This document shows, piece by piece, positions 35,262 to 43,583 of a stretch of 64,000 nucleotides of DNA. The stretch is from positions 44,113 through 108,112 of the forward strand of contig JBGCFP010000001.1 in assembly GCA_045107005.1 (NCBI GenBank), in the 5' to 3' direction. Both the position numbers and the translations under genes were made by a program. Under the pieces are notes generated by a model, which worked only from the letters and a program-made list of their open reading frames with translations, searched no databases and had not been told where the DNA came from. The DNA is from JBCCMA01 sp045107005 (GTDB lineage Bacteria; Pseudomonadota; Gammaproteobacteria; Steroidobacterales; JBCCMA01). Position 1 is the stretch's first letter; the number at the start of each line of letters is the position of its first letter.

Positions 35262-35842
35262 CGCAGTTCGTCGAGCAGCTGGTTGAGTTCAATGACAAAG
35301 CCGTCGGGATCGGTCAGCACACTGACCAGCACGCGAATGGTGCTCTTGCCGTCGTAGGACGGGTAGGCCGTTTCACTCGGCTCATCCAGTACGCGCACGC
35401 CGTTGACCGTGCGCGCGCGGGCAAACGTGGACGCCAGATCCTGCGCATTGAAAAGCAGTACGGACGAGCCGGGGGTAAAGGGTTCCAGGCCCTGATGCGC
35501 CGGCTTTTTGTCGGGTTTGCGATACTCAAGCAAACCGATGATTCCGACATAGTCGTCATTGGCACGCAAGAAAACCAGCCGCAGTGAGCGCTGGGCTTCG
35601 TCGTCAGTCTTGGCTTCACGTGGGGTACGAATGAGCGTGTCATAGATCACTTCCATGCCCAGCGCGTCGCGATAAAACTCGAGCGAGTTGTCGATGTCAC
35701 GAACGACCAGCGTCGTGCGTCGCAAGTCGATGGGGACGCGCTTATCCTCCGCAACCGGCGCGGCAAAACTCGGCGCGTAGAGCACGAAAATGGCGGTTGC
35801 TGCGAGCAGGTGGCGAATGATCGAACGATTCATAGTGTACAT
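35258..35842 (-). CDS. Exported VOC (glyoxalase/dioxygenase-like) family protein
   Basis: A 194-residue protein. An N-terminal hydrophobic stretch (HLLAATAIFVLYAPSFAAPVA) looks like a signal peptide. The VOC repeats follow: LRRTTLVVRDIDNSLEFYRDALGMEV and the second half ending LTDPDGFVIELNQLLDEL with the metal-ligand-type glutamate. A second ATG at 35833 is an alternative start. The stop overlaps the hydrolase gene by 4 bases and it lies 25 bases after the CoA-transferase gene. A periplasmic VOC protein is uncommon; it may bind or convert the operon's substrate before uptake. Confidence 0.85.
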   Translation of the reverse strand: MYTMNRSIIRHLLAATAIFVLYAPSFAAPVAEDKRVPIDLRRTTLVVRDIDNSLEFYRDALGMEVIYDTLIRTPREAKTDDEAQRSLRLVFLRANDDYVGIIGLLEYRKPDKKPAHQGLEPFTPGSSVLLFNAQDLASTFARARTVNGVRVLDEPSETAYPSYDGKSTIRVLVSVLTDPDGFVIELNQLLDELR

Positions 35843-35867
35843 CCCATAACGTTTTCAAAGAGCGGGT

Positions 35868-37049
35868 CTACTCGACGATGCCCGAGTCTCGCAGCGCCGC
35901 GATTTGCTGCGCGGTCAGGCCAATATCGCGCAGTACTTGATCGGTGTCTTCGCCAGGTTTCGGTACGTCCTTGCGCAGACCAGGGCGCGCGCCGTTCATC
36001 GCCAGGGGTAGCGCAGGCAGACGGGTCGGATTGCCGTTGACCGTGTGCACCGGAACCAGGCCGCCGTCGGCGTTGAGGTGCGGGTCGTCAAACAAATCCT
36101 GCGGCCTCGCAATGGGCGCGTAGGGCAGTCCGCAGTCGTCGAGTGTCGCCATCAAGCGGGTTTTATCAAAGCGACCGAGGACTTCAGCGACGCGCGGGAT
36201 GATCCGGTCCCGGGCGGCAACGCGCGCGGCGTTGGTCTCTAACGCCGGGTCGCAGCCTATGTCGCCCAAATCGAAGGACTGGCAAAACGTTTTCCACTGC
36301 CCGTCACTGACGACGGCGACAAACACTTTTTCGCCATCGGACGATGTAAATATGTCGTACACGGCCCAAGCGGAAATACGCGTGGGCATGGGCTGAGCGG
36401 GCTCACCGAGCACGGCCATTTGCGCCATGTGCTGTCCCACCAAAAAGGCCGTGCTTTCGTACAGCGAACTGGACAGATGCTGTCCTTTGCCCGTGCGCTG
36501 ACGCTGCTCCAGCGCCGCCAGTACGCCGATGACGCCAAACATACCGCCCAGCACATCGACGACGGACGCGCCGGCACGCAGCGGTTTCCCCGGGGGACCG
36601 GTCATATAAGCCAGTCCGCCCATCATTTGTGTGACTTCATCCAGCGCCGTTCGATTCTCGTAGGGGCCGGTCAGGAACCCCCGCGCAGAGCAGTAAATCA
36701 GCCGCGAATTGATGGCGCACAGGGCGTCGTAGCCGAGCCCGAGTTTATCCATCGTCCCGTTGCGAAAATTCTCGACAAGTATGTCTGCCTCTTTGATCAG
36801 GTCGCGCACAACGCCACGACCGTCGTCGGTTTTCAGGTCGACGCAAATACTGTGCTTGTTGCGGTTGTACATGGTGAAGTATCCCGCCCCCGAGCCCTTG
36901 AGCAGGCGGGTCTTGTCGCCACCGGGTGGCTCGACTTTGACCACGTCGGCGCCCAGATCGGCAAGCACCAGCCCGGCCGATGGCCCCATCACCATGTGCG
37001 ACAACTCGATCACGCGTATGCCGGCAAGCGGCAGCGAGTCCTTTTCCAT
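35868..37049 (-). CDS. CaiB/BaiF (class III) CoA-transferase
   Basis: A 393-residue enzyme that would move CoA between two carboxylic acids. Family motifs are present: IRVIELSHMVMGPSAGLVLADLGADVVKVEPP at the front, DLKTDDGRG, NFRNGTMDKLGLGYDAL, the ALDEVTQMMGGLAYMTG active-site region with its conserved aspartate, and VDVLGGMFGVIGVLAAL. It is the first gene of the minus-strand catabolic operon; the divergent HMG-CoA lyase starts 144 bases away and may share control. The combination suggests breakdown of a branched or carboxylated acid through CoA thioesters, although the substrate is not identified. Confidence 0.93.
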   Translation of the reverse strand: MEKDSLPLAGIRVIELSHMVMGPSAGLVLADLGADVVKVEPPGGDKTRLLKGSGAGYFTMYNRNKHSICVDLKTDDGRGVVRDLIKEADILVENFRNGTMDKLGLGYDALCAINSRLIYCSARGFLTGPYENRTALDEVTQMMGGLAYMTGPPGKPLRAGASVVDVLGGMFGVIGVLAALEQRQRTGKGQHLSSSLYESTAFLVGQHMAQMAVLGEPAQPMPTRISAWAVYDIFTSSDGEKVFVAVVSDGQWKTFCQSFDLGDIGCDPALETNAARVAARDRIIPRVAEVLGRFDKTRLMATLDDCGLPYAPIARPQDLFDDPHLNADGGLVPVHTVNGNPTRLPALPLAMNGARPGLRKDVPKPGEDTDQVLRDIGLTAQQIAALRDSGIVE

Positions 37050-37133
37050 CGACGCTAGCTCCTTAATCTATCCAGCGGACCGGCTGTGAGTGTGCCCAAG
37101 GGCCAACATGGCGCTTTGAGGCTTACTGAGATT

Positions 37134-37149
37134 GTTATATTAGTATAAC
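37134..37149. promoter_or_regulatory. Palindromic operator candidate GTTATA-TTAG-TATAAC
   Basis: A perfect 6+6 inverted repeat lies midway between the divergent CoA-transferase (start 37049) and HMG-CoA lyase (start 37193) genes, in the only AT-rich patch of that region (37131-37165). The same patch would suit -10 boxes for both directions. The symmetric word is the kind of site bound by dimeric regulators, which would make the two operons a single divergent regulon. The heptamer GTATAAC recurs in the promoter at 48384-48413. Confidence 0.55.
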
Positions 37150-37192
37150 ATTAGTATTTTATAAACTCGGCGCACAAAAGGCAGCAAACAGC

Positions 37193-38116
37193 ATGCAACC
37201 TGAGGTTCTTATTAGTGAAGTTGGTCCACGGGACGGTTTGCAAAACGTCTCCTCGATCATGCCCACTGACGCCAAACTGCGGTGGATCAAAGCCCTGCAC
37301 CACTGCGGTTTGCGCGAAATCGAGGTGGGTTCCTTTGTGCCCGCAAAGGTTTTGCCGCAGCTGGCCGACACGGCGCAGGTGGTCGGCCGCTCGCGTCAGC
37401 TCGAAGGCCTGGTGGTCGCCGCGCTGGTACCAAACCGCCGTGGCGCCAAGGATGCGCTCGCGGCCGGGGCGCACAAGATCACGCTGCCGTTTTCCGTGAG
37501 TGAGACGCACAGCGTGCGCAATGTTCGTCGAACACATGCGCAAATGTTTGATGAGGTCCGAGCGATTCGCGAACTGGTCGACGCGCATGGCGCGCCGGTT
37601 CAATTCGAAGCGAGTTTGTCCACGGCGTTTGGTTGTACGCTCGAAGGGGCGATCAGCGTCGCAAAAGTGGCAGACAGCGCGCGTCAGTTGATGGAGGCTG
37701 GCGCCGATGAGGTGGGATTGTCCGACACAACCGGATACGCCGATCCCGCCGGCGTGGTCGCGCGCATCAAGGCCGTGTGGGACGCTGTTGGGCAAGACCG
37801 GCTCACGGGTGTACACCTCCACAACACCAGGGGCTTGGGCCTGGCCAATGCTCTGGCCGCCTACGAAACCGGTATCCGGACGTTTGACAGCTCTCTGGGC
37901 GGGCTGGGCGGCTGTCCGTTTGCGCCAGGTGCGAGCGGTAATATCGTCACAGAAGATCTGGTGTTCATGTTTGAAGCCATGGGCGTGCGCACCGGCGTTG
38001 ACATGGATGCCTTGCTCCAGGTTCGCGACGTTCTGCGCGCTGGCTTGCCCGATGAAACGCTGTTTGGTTTCACACCTGATGCGGGTTTGCCATTGGGTTT
38101 TGCGCAATCGGCTTAA
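37193..38116 (+). CDS. Hydroxymethylglutaryl-CoA lyase
   Basis: A 307-residue TIM-barrel lyase. ISEVGPRDGLQN is the metal/substrate motif, FEASLSTAFGCTLEG and DTTGYADP are barrel strands, HLHNTRGLGLANAL holds the metal-binding HxH pair, and GLGGCPFAPGASGNIVTEDL includes the catalytic-loop cysteine. It cleaves 3-hydroxy-3-methylglutaryl-CoA (or a close analogue) to acetoacetate and acetyl-CoA. It heads a plus-strand series with an MFS carrier and other enzymes, and opposes a CoA-transferase gene across a palindrome. No leucine-degradation partners (methylcrotonyl-CoA carboxylase) are nearby, so it may serve a different branched acid. Confidence 0.93.
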   Translation: MQPEVLISEVGPRDGLQNVSSIMPTDAKLRWIKALHHCGLREIEVGSFVPAKVLPQLADTAQVVGRSRQLEGLVVAALVPNRRGAKDALAAGAHKITLPFSVSETHSVRNVRRTHAQMFDEVRAIRELVDAHGAPVQFEASLSTAFGCTLEGAISVAKVADSARQLMEAGADEVGLSDTTGYADPAGVVARIKAVWDAVGQDRLTGVHLHNTRGLGLANALAAYETGIRTFDSSLGGLGGCPFAPGASGNIVTEDLVFMFEAMGVRTGVDMDALLQVRDVLRAGLPDETLFGFTPDAGLPLGFAQSA

Positions 38117-38197
38117 GAGCGGGAAGATACGCGTAAGACGAATCATGCGCGCGTTGGTTCTGCGGGCAACCCAAGGCAGCGAGGCCACAGAAGAACA

Positions 38198-39679
38198 ATG
38201 AAAATGCACGACGAATTCAAGCGGGGCTGGCCCGTACTGTGCGCGGCGTCGGTCGGTATCGGCCTGGGCTTATCGCCGCTGCCGTTTTACACCATCGGTG
38301 TGTTTATCCCGCATTTGCTGCGTGAGTTCGGGCCACTGGGCTGGGATGCCGGGTTCATTCTCAATGCGCTGGCCATTTACACGTTCGGCGCGTTCGCGGC
38401 GGCACCGCTCGTGGGGCTGTTGGCCGCCAAGTTTGGCGCGCGCATTGTCGCGCTGGTGTCGATTGTCACATTCGGTTTGTCGATGATGGCCATCGGTTTG
38501 AACACCGGTTCTAAGCCCCTCTACATTTTGTTGTGGCTGGTACTTGCGTTTGCCGGTGCCGGCACGCTGCCGATTACGTTTACGCGTCCCGTCGCTTACT
38601 GGTTCAAGGCCAATCGCGGCATCGCGCTGGCCACTGCGCTCATCGCGACGGGCATCTTTGGCGCCTTGTCGAAATATTTTGCTCAGTACATTGCCGCCAA
38701 CGTCGACTGGCGCACCGCCTATTTCGCGCTGGGCTGTTTGCCCCTGATGATCGTGCTGCCCATGAATTATCTGACGCTGCGCGACGAAGACGACGTGCCG
38801 GCGCGCGACAGCAAAGCGGCGCGTTTTAAATTACCGATACTGGCTATCAGTCTGCTCGGGTACGCAGGATTTATTTCTGTGGTGGTGCTGCAGGTTCTCA
38901 ATCTGATTGGCGTAAACGGTCCGCGGCTTGAATACCTGTTGCCGTTTGTTTACTGCCCGTTGATCTTGATCCCGTTGGTGCTCATGTTGGTGGGAAACAT
39001 CCGCACCGAACCGCCGCAGGTGCAGGCCGACGGCGCGGCGATGGCAACGGGCATGACGCTGCTCGAAGCGCTGAAGACCTGGCGTTTCTGGGTGTTGGCC
39101 GTGGTGTTCGTACCGATTTCCTATGCCGTTGGCGCCGTCATCCCCAACATCGAGCGCGTGCTAACGGCAAGTGGCGTTGGCATGCAGGAAGCGGTCGGGC
39201 GGGCTACGCTTACCGGGCTGGCCGTCCTCGGTGGTCGCGCCATTGGCGGGTATTTGATTGATCGCTTTTGGGCGCCCGGTGTGGCGTTCGTGTTTCTGGC
39301 GTCGCCCGCCATTGCGTTGTGGCTGCTGGCGCAGCCGGCTCTGACGCCGAACCAGGCGGCCATTGCGATTTTGATGATCGGGTTTGGGGCCGGCGTCGAG
39401 TACGATTTTATGGCGTACATCGTGTCGAAGTATTTTGGCATGCGCAGCTATTCGGCGATTTACGGTTCCATCTACGGGTTCTTCGCGCTGGGCGCCGGAC
39501 TGGGCCCGGGCATCATGACCAACATGGCGGAAGGACGGGGATTGAAAATCATGGAGTGGAGCACCGGGATGTTCGTTGGCGAGGATTGGGGCTTCACGTT
39601 GATTACTGCCGCTATCATCCTGTTTATTTCCACCTTGCCCTTACTGGCGCTTGGTCGATATCGCTACGACGATGTGTAA
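38198..39679 (+). CDS. MFS transporter
   Basis: A 493-residue inner-membrane carrier with about twelve hydrophobic segments. Transmembrane stretches include LSPLPFYTIGVFIPHLL, AFAAAPLVGLLAAKFGARIV (the loop 2-3 GxLaxrfG-type motif) and VGRATLTGLAVLGGRAIGGYLIDRF. It is most like the oxalate/formate-antiporter or monocarboxylate branch. It lies between HMG-CoA lyase and a pyruvate dehydrogenase E1 gene on the same strand and probably imports the organic acid that the surrounding enzymes use. Confidence 0.92.
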   Translation: MKMHDEFKRGWPVLCAASVGIGLGLSPLPFYTIGVFIPHLLREFGPLGWDAGFILNALAIYTFGAFAAAPLVGLLAAKFGARIVALVSIVTFGLSMMAIGLNTGSKPLYILLWLVLAFAGAGTLPITFTRPVAYWFKANRGIALATALIATGIFGALSKYFAQYIAANVDWRTAYFALGCLPLMIVLPMNYLTLRDEDDVPARDSKAARFKLPILAISLLGYAGFISVVVLQVLNLIGVNGPRLEYLLPFVYCPLILIPLVLMLVGNIRTEPPQVQADGAAMATGMTLLEALKTWRFWVLAVVFVPISYAVGAVIPNIERVLTASGVGMQEAVGRATLTGLAVLGGRAIGGYLIDRFWAPGVAFVFLASPAIALWLLAQPALTPNQAAIAILMIGFGAGVEYDFMAYIVSKYFGMRSYSAIYGSIYGFFALGAGLGPGIMTNMAEGRGLKIMEWSTGMFVGEDWGFTLITAAIILFISTLPLLALGRYRYDDV

Positions 39680-39721
39680 CGCTGCGCAGGATTTGGCCGT
39701 GATACCCGGGGCACCACTTCG

Positions 39722-42388
39722 ATGAGTCAGTCGCAAGAGAACAACGACGACATCGCCGACTGGCTTGAGTCGTTGCGCACCGTGCTGCGCGTGGAAGGGC
39801 CAGAGCGTGTGCGCGACATACTCGATGCCGTGTACGCCGTGGCGCGTGATCCGTCGATTGGGTGGCAACCGCATCCGGGCACGCCTTACGTCAACACGGT
39901 TACCGTTGATCGCCAGCCCTCGTTCCCGGGCGATCTCGCCGTGGAAGAACGACTCGCGTCGATCATGCGCTGGAACGCGCTGGCCATGGTTGTGCGCGCC
40001 AACCGAGCCTACGGCGAGCTGGGTGGGCACATCGCGAGCTACGCGAGCGCTGCGGATTTATTTGAAGTGGGTTTTAACCATTTCTTTCGCGCGCGCAACG
40101 AGAATCACGGTGGTGATCTGATCTTCTATCAGCCTCACTCTGCGCCCGGAGTTTACGCAAGGGCGTTTGTGGAGGGACGACTTGACGCTGAAGATCTCGC
40201 TCACTACCGCCAGGAAATCACGGCACAAGCCAGTGGCGCCACGGGTTTACCGAGCTATCCCCATCCTTGGTTGATGCCCGATTTCTGGCAATTTCCGACC
40301 GGTTCGATGGGCATCGGGCCAATCAGTTCGATTTATCAGGCTCGGTTCATGCGCTATCTGACGCACCGTGGCCTGCAGGACAACGACGACCGTGTGGTGT
40401 GGGGAGTCTTTGGTGACGGGGAAATGGATGAGCCCGAGAGTATGTCGGCGCTCACGTTGGCGGCACGCGAAAAACTCGACAATCTGGTGTGGGTCGTCAA
40501 CTGCAATCTACAGCGATTGGACGGCCCTGTGCGCGGCAACGGGCGCATCATCGACGAGCTCGAATCGCTGTTTGCTGGCGCCGGCTGGAACGTCATCAAA
40601 CTGGTGTGGGGTTCGGATTGGGACGGGTTGTTTGCGCGCGACCGTGATGGCGCCCTGGTGCGTGCATTTGCGCAAACGGTTGACGGTCAGTTTCAGACCT
40701 TTGCGGCCAAGGACGGACGCTACAATCGCGATCACTTCTTTGGGCAAAACGACGCGCTCGCGGCACTGGCACAAGGCTTGACCGATGATCAAATTGACCG
40801 CCTGAAACGCGGCGGACACGATATCGTGAAAATCTACGCGGCCTACGCCGCGGCGCGCGCACATCGTGGGCGGCCAACGGTCATCCTCGCTAAAACCAAG
40901 AAGGGTTACGGCATGGGTGAGACCGGTCAGGGCAAAATGACCACCCACCAGCAGAAAAAGCTGGATCGCGCGGCGCTACTGTCGTTTCGCAACCGTTTCG
41001 ATTTGCCCTTGAGCGACGACGACGTGGCGTCGCTGGCGTTTTACAAGCCTGCCGGTGACAGTCGCGAAATGCAGTATCTGCGCGAGCGTCGTGCGGCGCT
41101 CGGTGGCTACATTCCGCAACGTCAGGTCGAGGCAAAGGCGCCTTCGGTGCCGCCGCTTGCGCGCTACGCCGGGTTTGCGGTGGATGCCGACGGCAAGGAG
41201 ATGTCAACGACGATGGCGTTTGTGCGCATGTTGTCCGGCTTGCAAAAGGATGCGCAGCTCGGTTCGCGTGTCGTACCGATTGTCGCCGACGAAGCCCGGA
41301 CGTTTGGTATGGCTTCGCTGTTTCGAGCGCTCGGTATTTATTCGAGTACGGGGCAGCAGTACGAACCCGAGGACATCGGATCGATTCTGAGCTACCGCGA
41401 AGCCCAGGACGGCCAGATTCTGGAAGAAGGTATTAGCGAGGCAGGCGCGATTAGCTCCTGGGTGGCGGCGGCGACCAGCTACTCGACTCACGGCCTCGCG
41501 ATGCTGCCGTTTTATATTTTCTACTCGATGTTCGGATTTCAGCGCGTCGGAGACTTGATTTGGGCGGCAGCAGATCAGCGCGCGCGCGGCTTTCTGCTGG
41601 GAGCGACCGCGGGCAAAACGACGCTGAGCGGTGAAGGGTTACAGCATCAGGACGGCAGCAGTCATGTACACGCGGCGCTGGTGCCCAATTGCCGTGCCTA
41701 CGACCCGGCGTTTGCCGGTGAGCTGGCAGTGATTATCGATCAGGGCATGCGCGCCATGGTGACTCAGGGCGAGGACGTCTTCTACTACGTCACGGTCATG
41801 AACGACAACTACGCGCAGCCGTCTATCAGCCTCGATAGTGCGGAGGACGTGATCAAGGGGATGTACCTTTTTGCGTCCGGTAGCGATACCGCGACCTACC
41901 GCGTTCGACTGCTGGGCTCGGGAGCAATCATGCCTGAAGTGATTGAGGCGGGGAGGTTGCTGGAGCAGGATTTCGGCATTGCTGCCGATCTGTTCAGTGT
42001 GACCAGCTACCCGGAACTCGCGCGTGAGGCGCGTGCGCTGCAGCGTCAGGATCGACTGCACCCGGGCGCACCGGTGTCGACGAGTCATGCGGCACGTATG
42101 CTTGCGGGTTCGGCGCCGGTCATTGCCGCGACCGACTACGCCTGCGCGTTGCCACAGCTAATCAGCGAGTACATTGAGCCACGCTTGATAACGTTAGGCA
42201 CCGATGGATTCGGCCGCAGTGATACCCGCGCGTCATTGCGTCGATTCTTTGAAGTCGATCGGCACCAGATTGTTCTCAGTGCGCTGCACGAGTTACACCG
42301 GCAAGGTCATGTGGACGCATCCGTGTGTGCGGCCGCTATCGAGCGCTACGACATTGATGCGGCGGCGCCGGCGCCGTGGCAGCGTTAA
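39722..42388 (+). CDS. Homodimeric pyruvate dehydrogenase E1 component-type protein (AceE-like)
   Basis: An 888-residue thiamine diphosphate enzyme of the one-chain E1 type. The ThDP/Mg motif is VFGDGEMDEPESMSALTL through NCNLQRLDGPVRGNG; HIASYASAADLFEVGFNHFF, the EEGISEAGAISSW region and YVTVMNDNYAQP are typical of AceE. It oxidatively decarboxylates a 2-oxo acid onto a lipoyl E2 partner. No E2 or E3 gene accompanies it, unlike the usual aceE-aceF-lpd order, and it lies in a catabolic series. It may be an extra copy for another 2-oxo acid such as 2-oxobutyrate. The start at 39722 is 42 bases after the MFS stop. Confidence 0.93.
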   Translation: MSQSQENNDDIADWLESLRTVLRVEGPERVRDILDAVYAVARDPSIGWQPHPGTPYVNTVTVDRQPSFPGDLAVEERLASIMRWNALAMVVRANRAYGELGGHIASYASAADLFEVGFNHFFRARNENHGGDLIFYQPHSAPGVYARAFVEGRLDAEDLAHYRQEITAQASGATGLPSYPHPWLMPDFWQFPTGSMGIGPISSIYQARFMRYLTHRGLQDNDDRVVWGVFGDGEMDEPESMSALTLAAREKLDNLVWVVNCNLQRLDGPVRGNGRIIDELESLFAGAGWNVIKLVWGSDWDGLFARDRDGALVRAFAQTVDGQFQTFAAKDGRYNRDHFFGQNDALAALAQGLTDDQIDRLKRGGHDIVKIYAAYAAARAHRGRPTVILAKTKKGYGMGETGQGKMTTHQQKKLDRAALLSFRNRFDLPLSDDDVASLAFYKPAGDSREMQYLRERRAALGGYIPQRQVEAKAPSVPPLARYAGFAVDADGKEMSTTMAFVRMLSGLQKDAQLGSRVVPIVADEARTFGMASLFRALGIYSSTGQQYEPEDIGSILSYREAQDGQILEEGISEAGAISSWVAAATSYSTHGLAMLPFYIFYSMFGFQRVGDLIWAAADQRARGFLLGATAGKTTLSGEGLQHQDGSSHVHAALVPNCRAYDPAFAGELAVIIDQGMRAMVTQGEDVFYYVTVMNDNYAQPSISLDSAEDVIKGMYLFASGSDTATYRVRLLGSGAIMPEVIEAGRLLEQDFGIAADLFSVTSYPELAREARALQRQDRLHPGAPVSTSHAARMLAGSAPVIAATDYACALPQLISEYIEPRLITLGTDGFGRSDTRASLRRFFEVDRHQIVLSALHELHRQGHVDASVCAAAIERYDIDAAAPAPWQR

Positions 42389-42389
42389 G

Positions 42390-42721
42390 ATGGGCGCACC
42401 GACCGCGACCCGGCACTACGTCGACGGCCCGTTTGGACAGCTTCATTTGCGAATTTGGGGAGATGCCGAGCCGCTGCTCATTTGTCTGGCACCGTCCCCA
42501 TAAAGCGGCGTTGCTTTCGCGACGCTTGCGCCGCTGCTCGCGACAAGGCACACGGTGGTTGCGTTGGACTACCCCGGTTACGGCGGCGCCGACGCGACGG
42601 CAGCGCTGCCAAGCATCGATTAATGGAAGCGCCGGACATCGACGTGGCCGTGCTGGAAAAAGGTGCACCGAGCATCGGGCAACGGATCGAGCCTTTCTTA
42701 TTGAAACAGGAAGAGCACTGA
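42390..42721 (+). pseudogene. Decayed alpha/beta hydrolase, paralogue of the next gene
   Basis: The first frame (ATG 42390) opens YVDGPFGQLHLRIWG and stops at 42501-42503 after about 37 residues. In another frame just after it, a stretch reads FATLAPLLATRHTVVALDYP followed by GYGGADA, the next hydrolase strand, and stops at 42620-42622. A third piece from 42623 reads EAPDIDVAVLEKGAPSIGQR to a TGA at 42719-42721, the usual C-terminal region. So there is at least one frameshift and a large internal deletion covering the nucleophile elbow. It shares the VDGPxGQxHxR opening with the intact genes at 42724 and 34443. Confidence 0.82.
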
Positions 42722-42723
42722 GC

Positions 42724-43536
42724 ATGCCTGTGGTAAGACGTCAGTTTGTCGATGGCCCGTATGGTCAGATGCATCTGCGCCTCGCAGCGCCGGATCGCTC
42801 AACCAATGCGCCGCTGGTGTGTTTGCATATGTTCCCTCAGTCAGGACGCAGTTTCAGTCCGTTTTTGTCGCACATTGCCACGGACCGCACTGCCGTCGCG
42901 CTGGATTTTCCAGGTTACGGCGAATCCGCACCCCCGCCAGCACCCATCAGCGCGTCAGACTATGCGAAGGCCATGTGGGCAGCGGTTGACGCGCTGGAAT
43001 TGACGAGCGAACACGACCGAATCGATTTGCTTGGCGTACACGCCGGCGCAAAGCTGGCGGTTGAGATGATTCGCCAGCGCCCGGATGGGGTGCGCCGTCC
43101 CGTGCTGTTTTCCGCCGCCGTATTCACCCCGCAGGAGCTGGCGACACTTCGTGAGTCGTTTTCCAGTATGCCGCTGGACGAAGCAGGCGCGCGATTCCAG
43201 TTTCTGTGGTCGCTGCTGGTAAAATACCGCGGGCCGGAACTCGAACTGGAAGACTTGGCCATCACGCTCGCCGAAATGTTGCGCGGTGGTGAAGGCTATG
43301 AATGGGGACACGACGCCGTGTTTGAGTACAACCGGATCTTTCCAGACGTGCTCCGGTCACTGTCCCATCACGTCGTACTGGTCAATCCTAACGATGATCT
43401 CTACACCGTGACGCCACGCACGGCGGATTACCTGGCCCAGGTAGACCTGCATGACCGGCCGAGCTGGCACCACGGGTTTTTCGAGTTACATGCAGAGGAA
43501 GTGGCGACGCAAGTTCGTGGTTGGCTGTCAAACTAA
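42724..43536 (+). CDS. Alpha/beta hydrolase fold protein with GxHxG elbow
   Basis: A 270-residue protein from ATG 42724, two bases after the pseudogene's stop; a longer frame extends into the pseudogene and is not used. It begins QFVDGPYGQMHLRLA and has VCLHMFPQSGRSF, AVALDFPGYGESA, and SWHHGFFELHAEEVA with the late histidine. The elbow reads LLGVHAGAKLAVEM, again with histidine at the nucleophile position. It is closely related to the protein at 34443-35261, which belongs to the divergent operon, so both halves of the regulon carry one copy. It is followed by an aldehyde dehydrogenase gene 47 bases on. Confidence 0.87.
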   Translation: MPVVRRQFVDGPYGQMHLRLAAPDRSTNAPLVCLHMFPQSGRSFSPFLSHIATDRTAVALDFPGYGESAPPPAPISASDYAKAMWAAVDALELTSEHDRIDLLGVHAGAKLAVEMIRQRPDGVRRPVLFSAAVFTPQELATLRESFSSMPLDEAGARFQFLWSLLVKYRGPELELEDLAITLAEMLRGGEGYEWGHDAVFEYNRIFPDVLRSLSHHVVLVNPNDDLYTVTPRTADYLAQVDLHDRPSWHHGFFELHAEEVATQVRGWLSN

Positions 43537-43583
43537 ACCACATTGCGACGACTCTCATTCTGACCGTCGACACAGGAGCAGCA

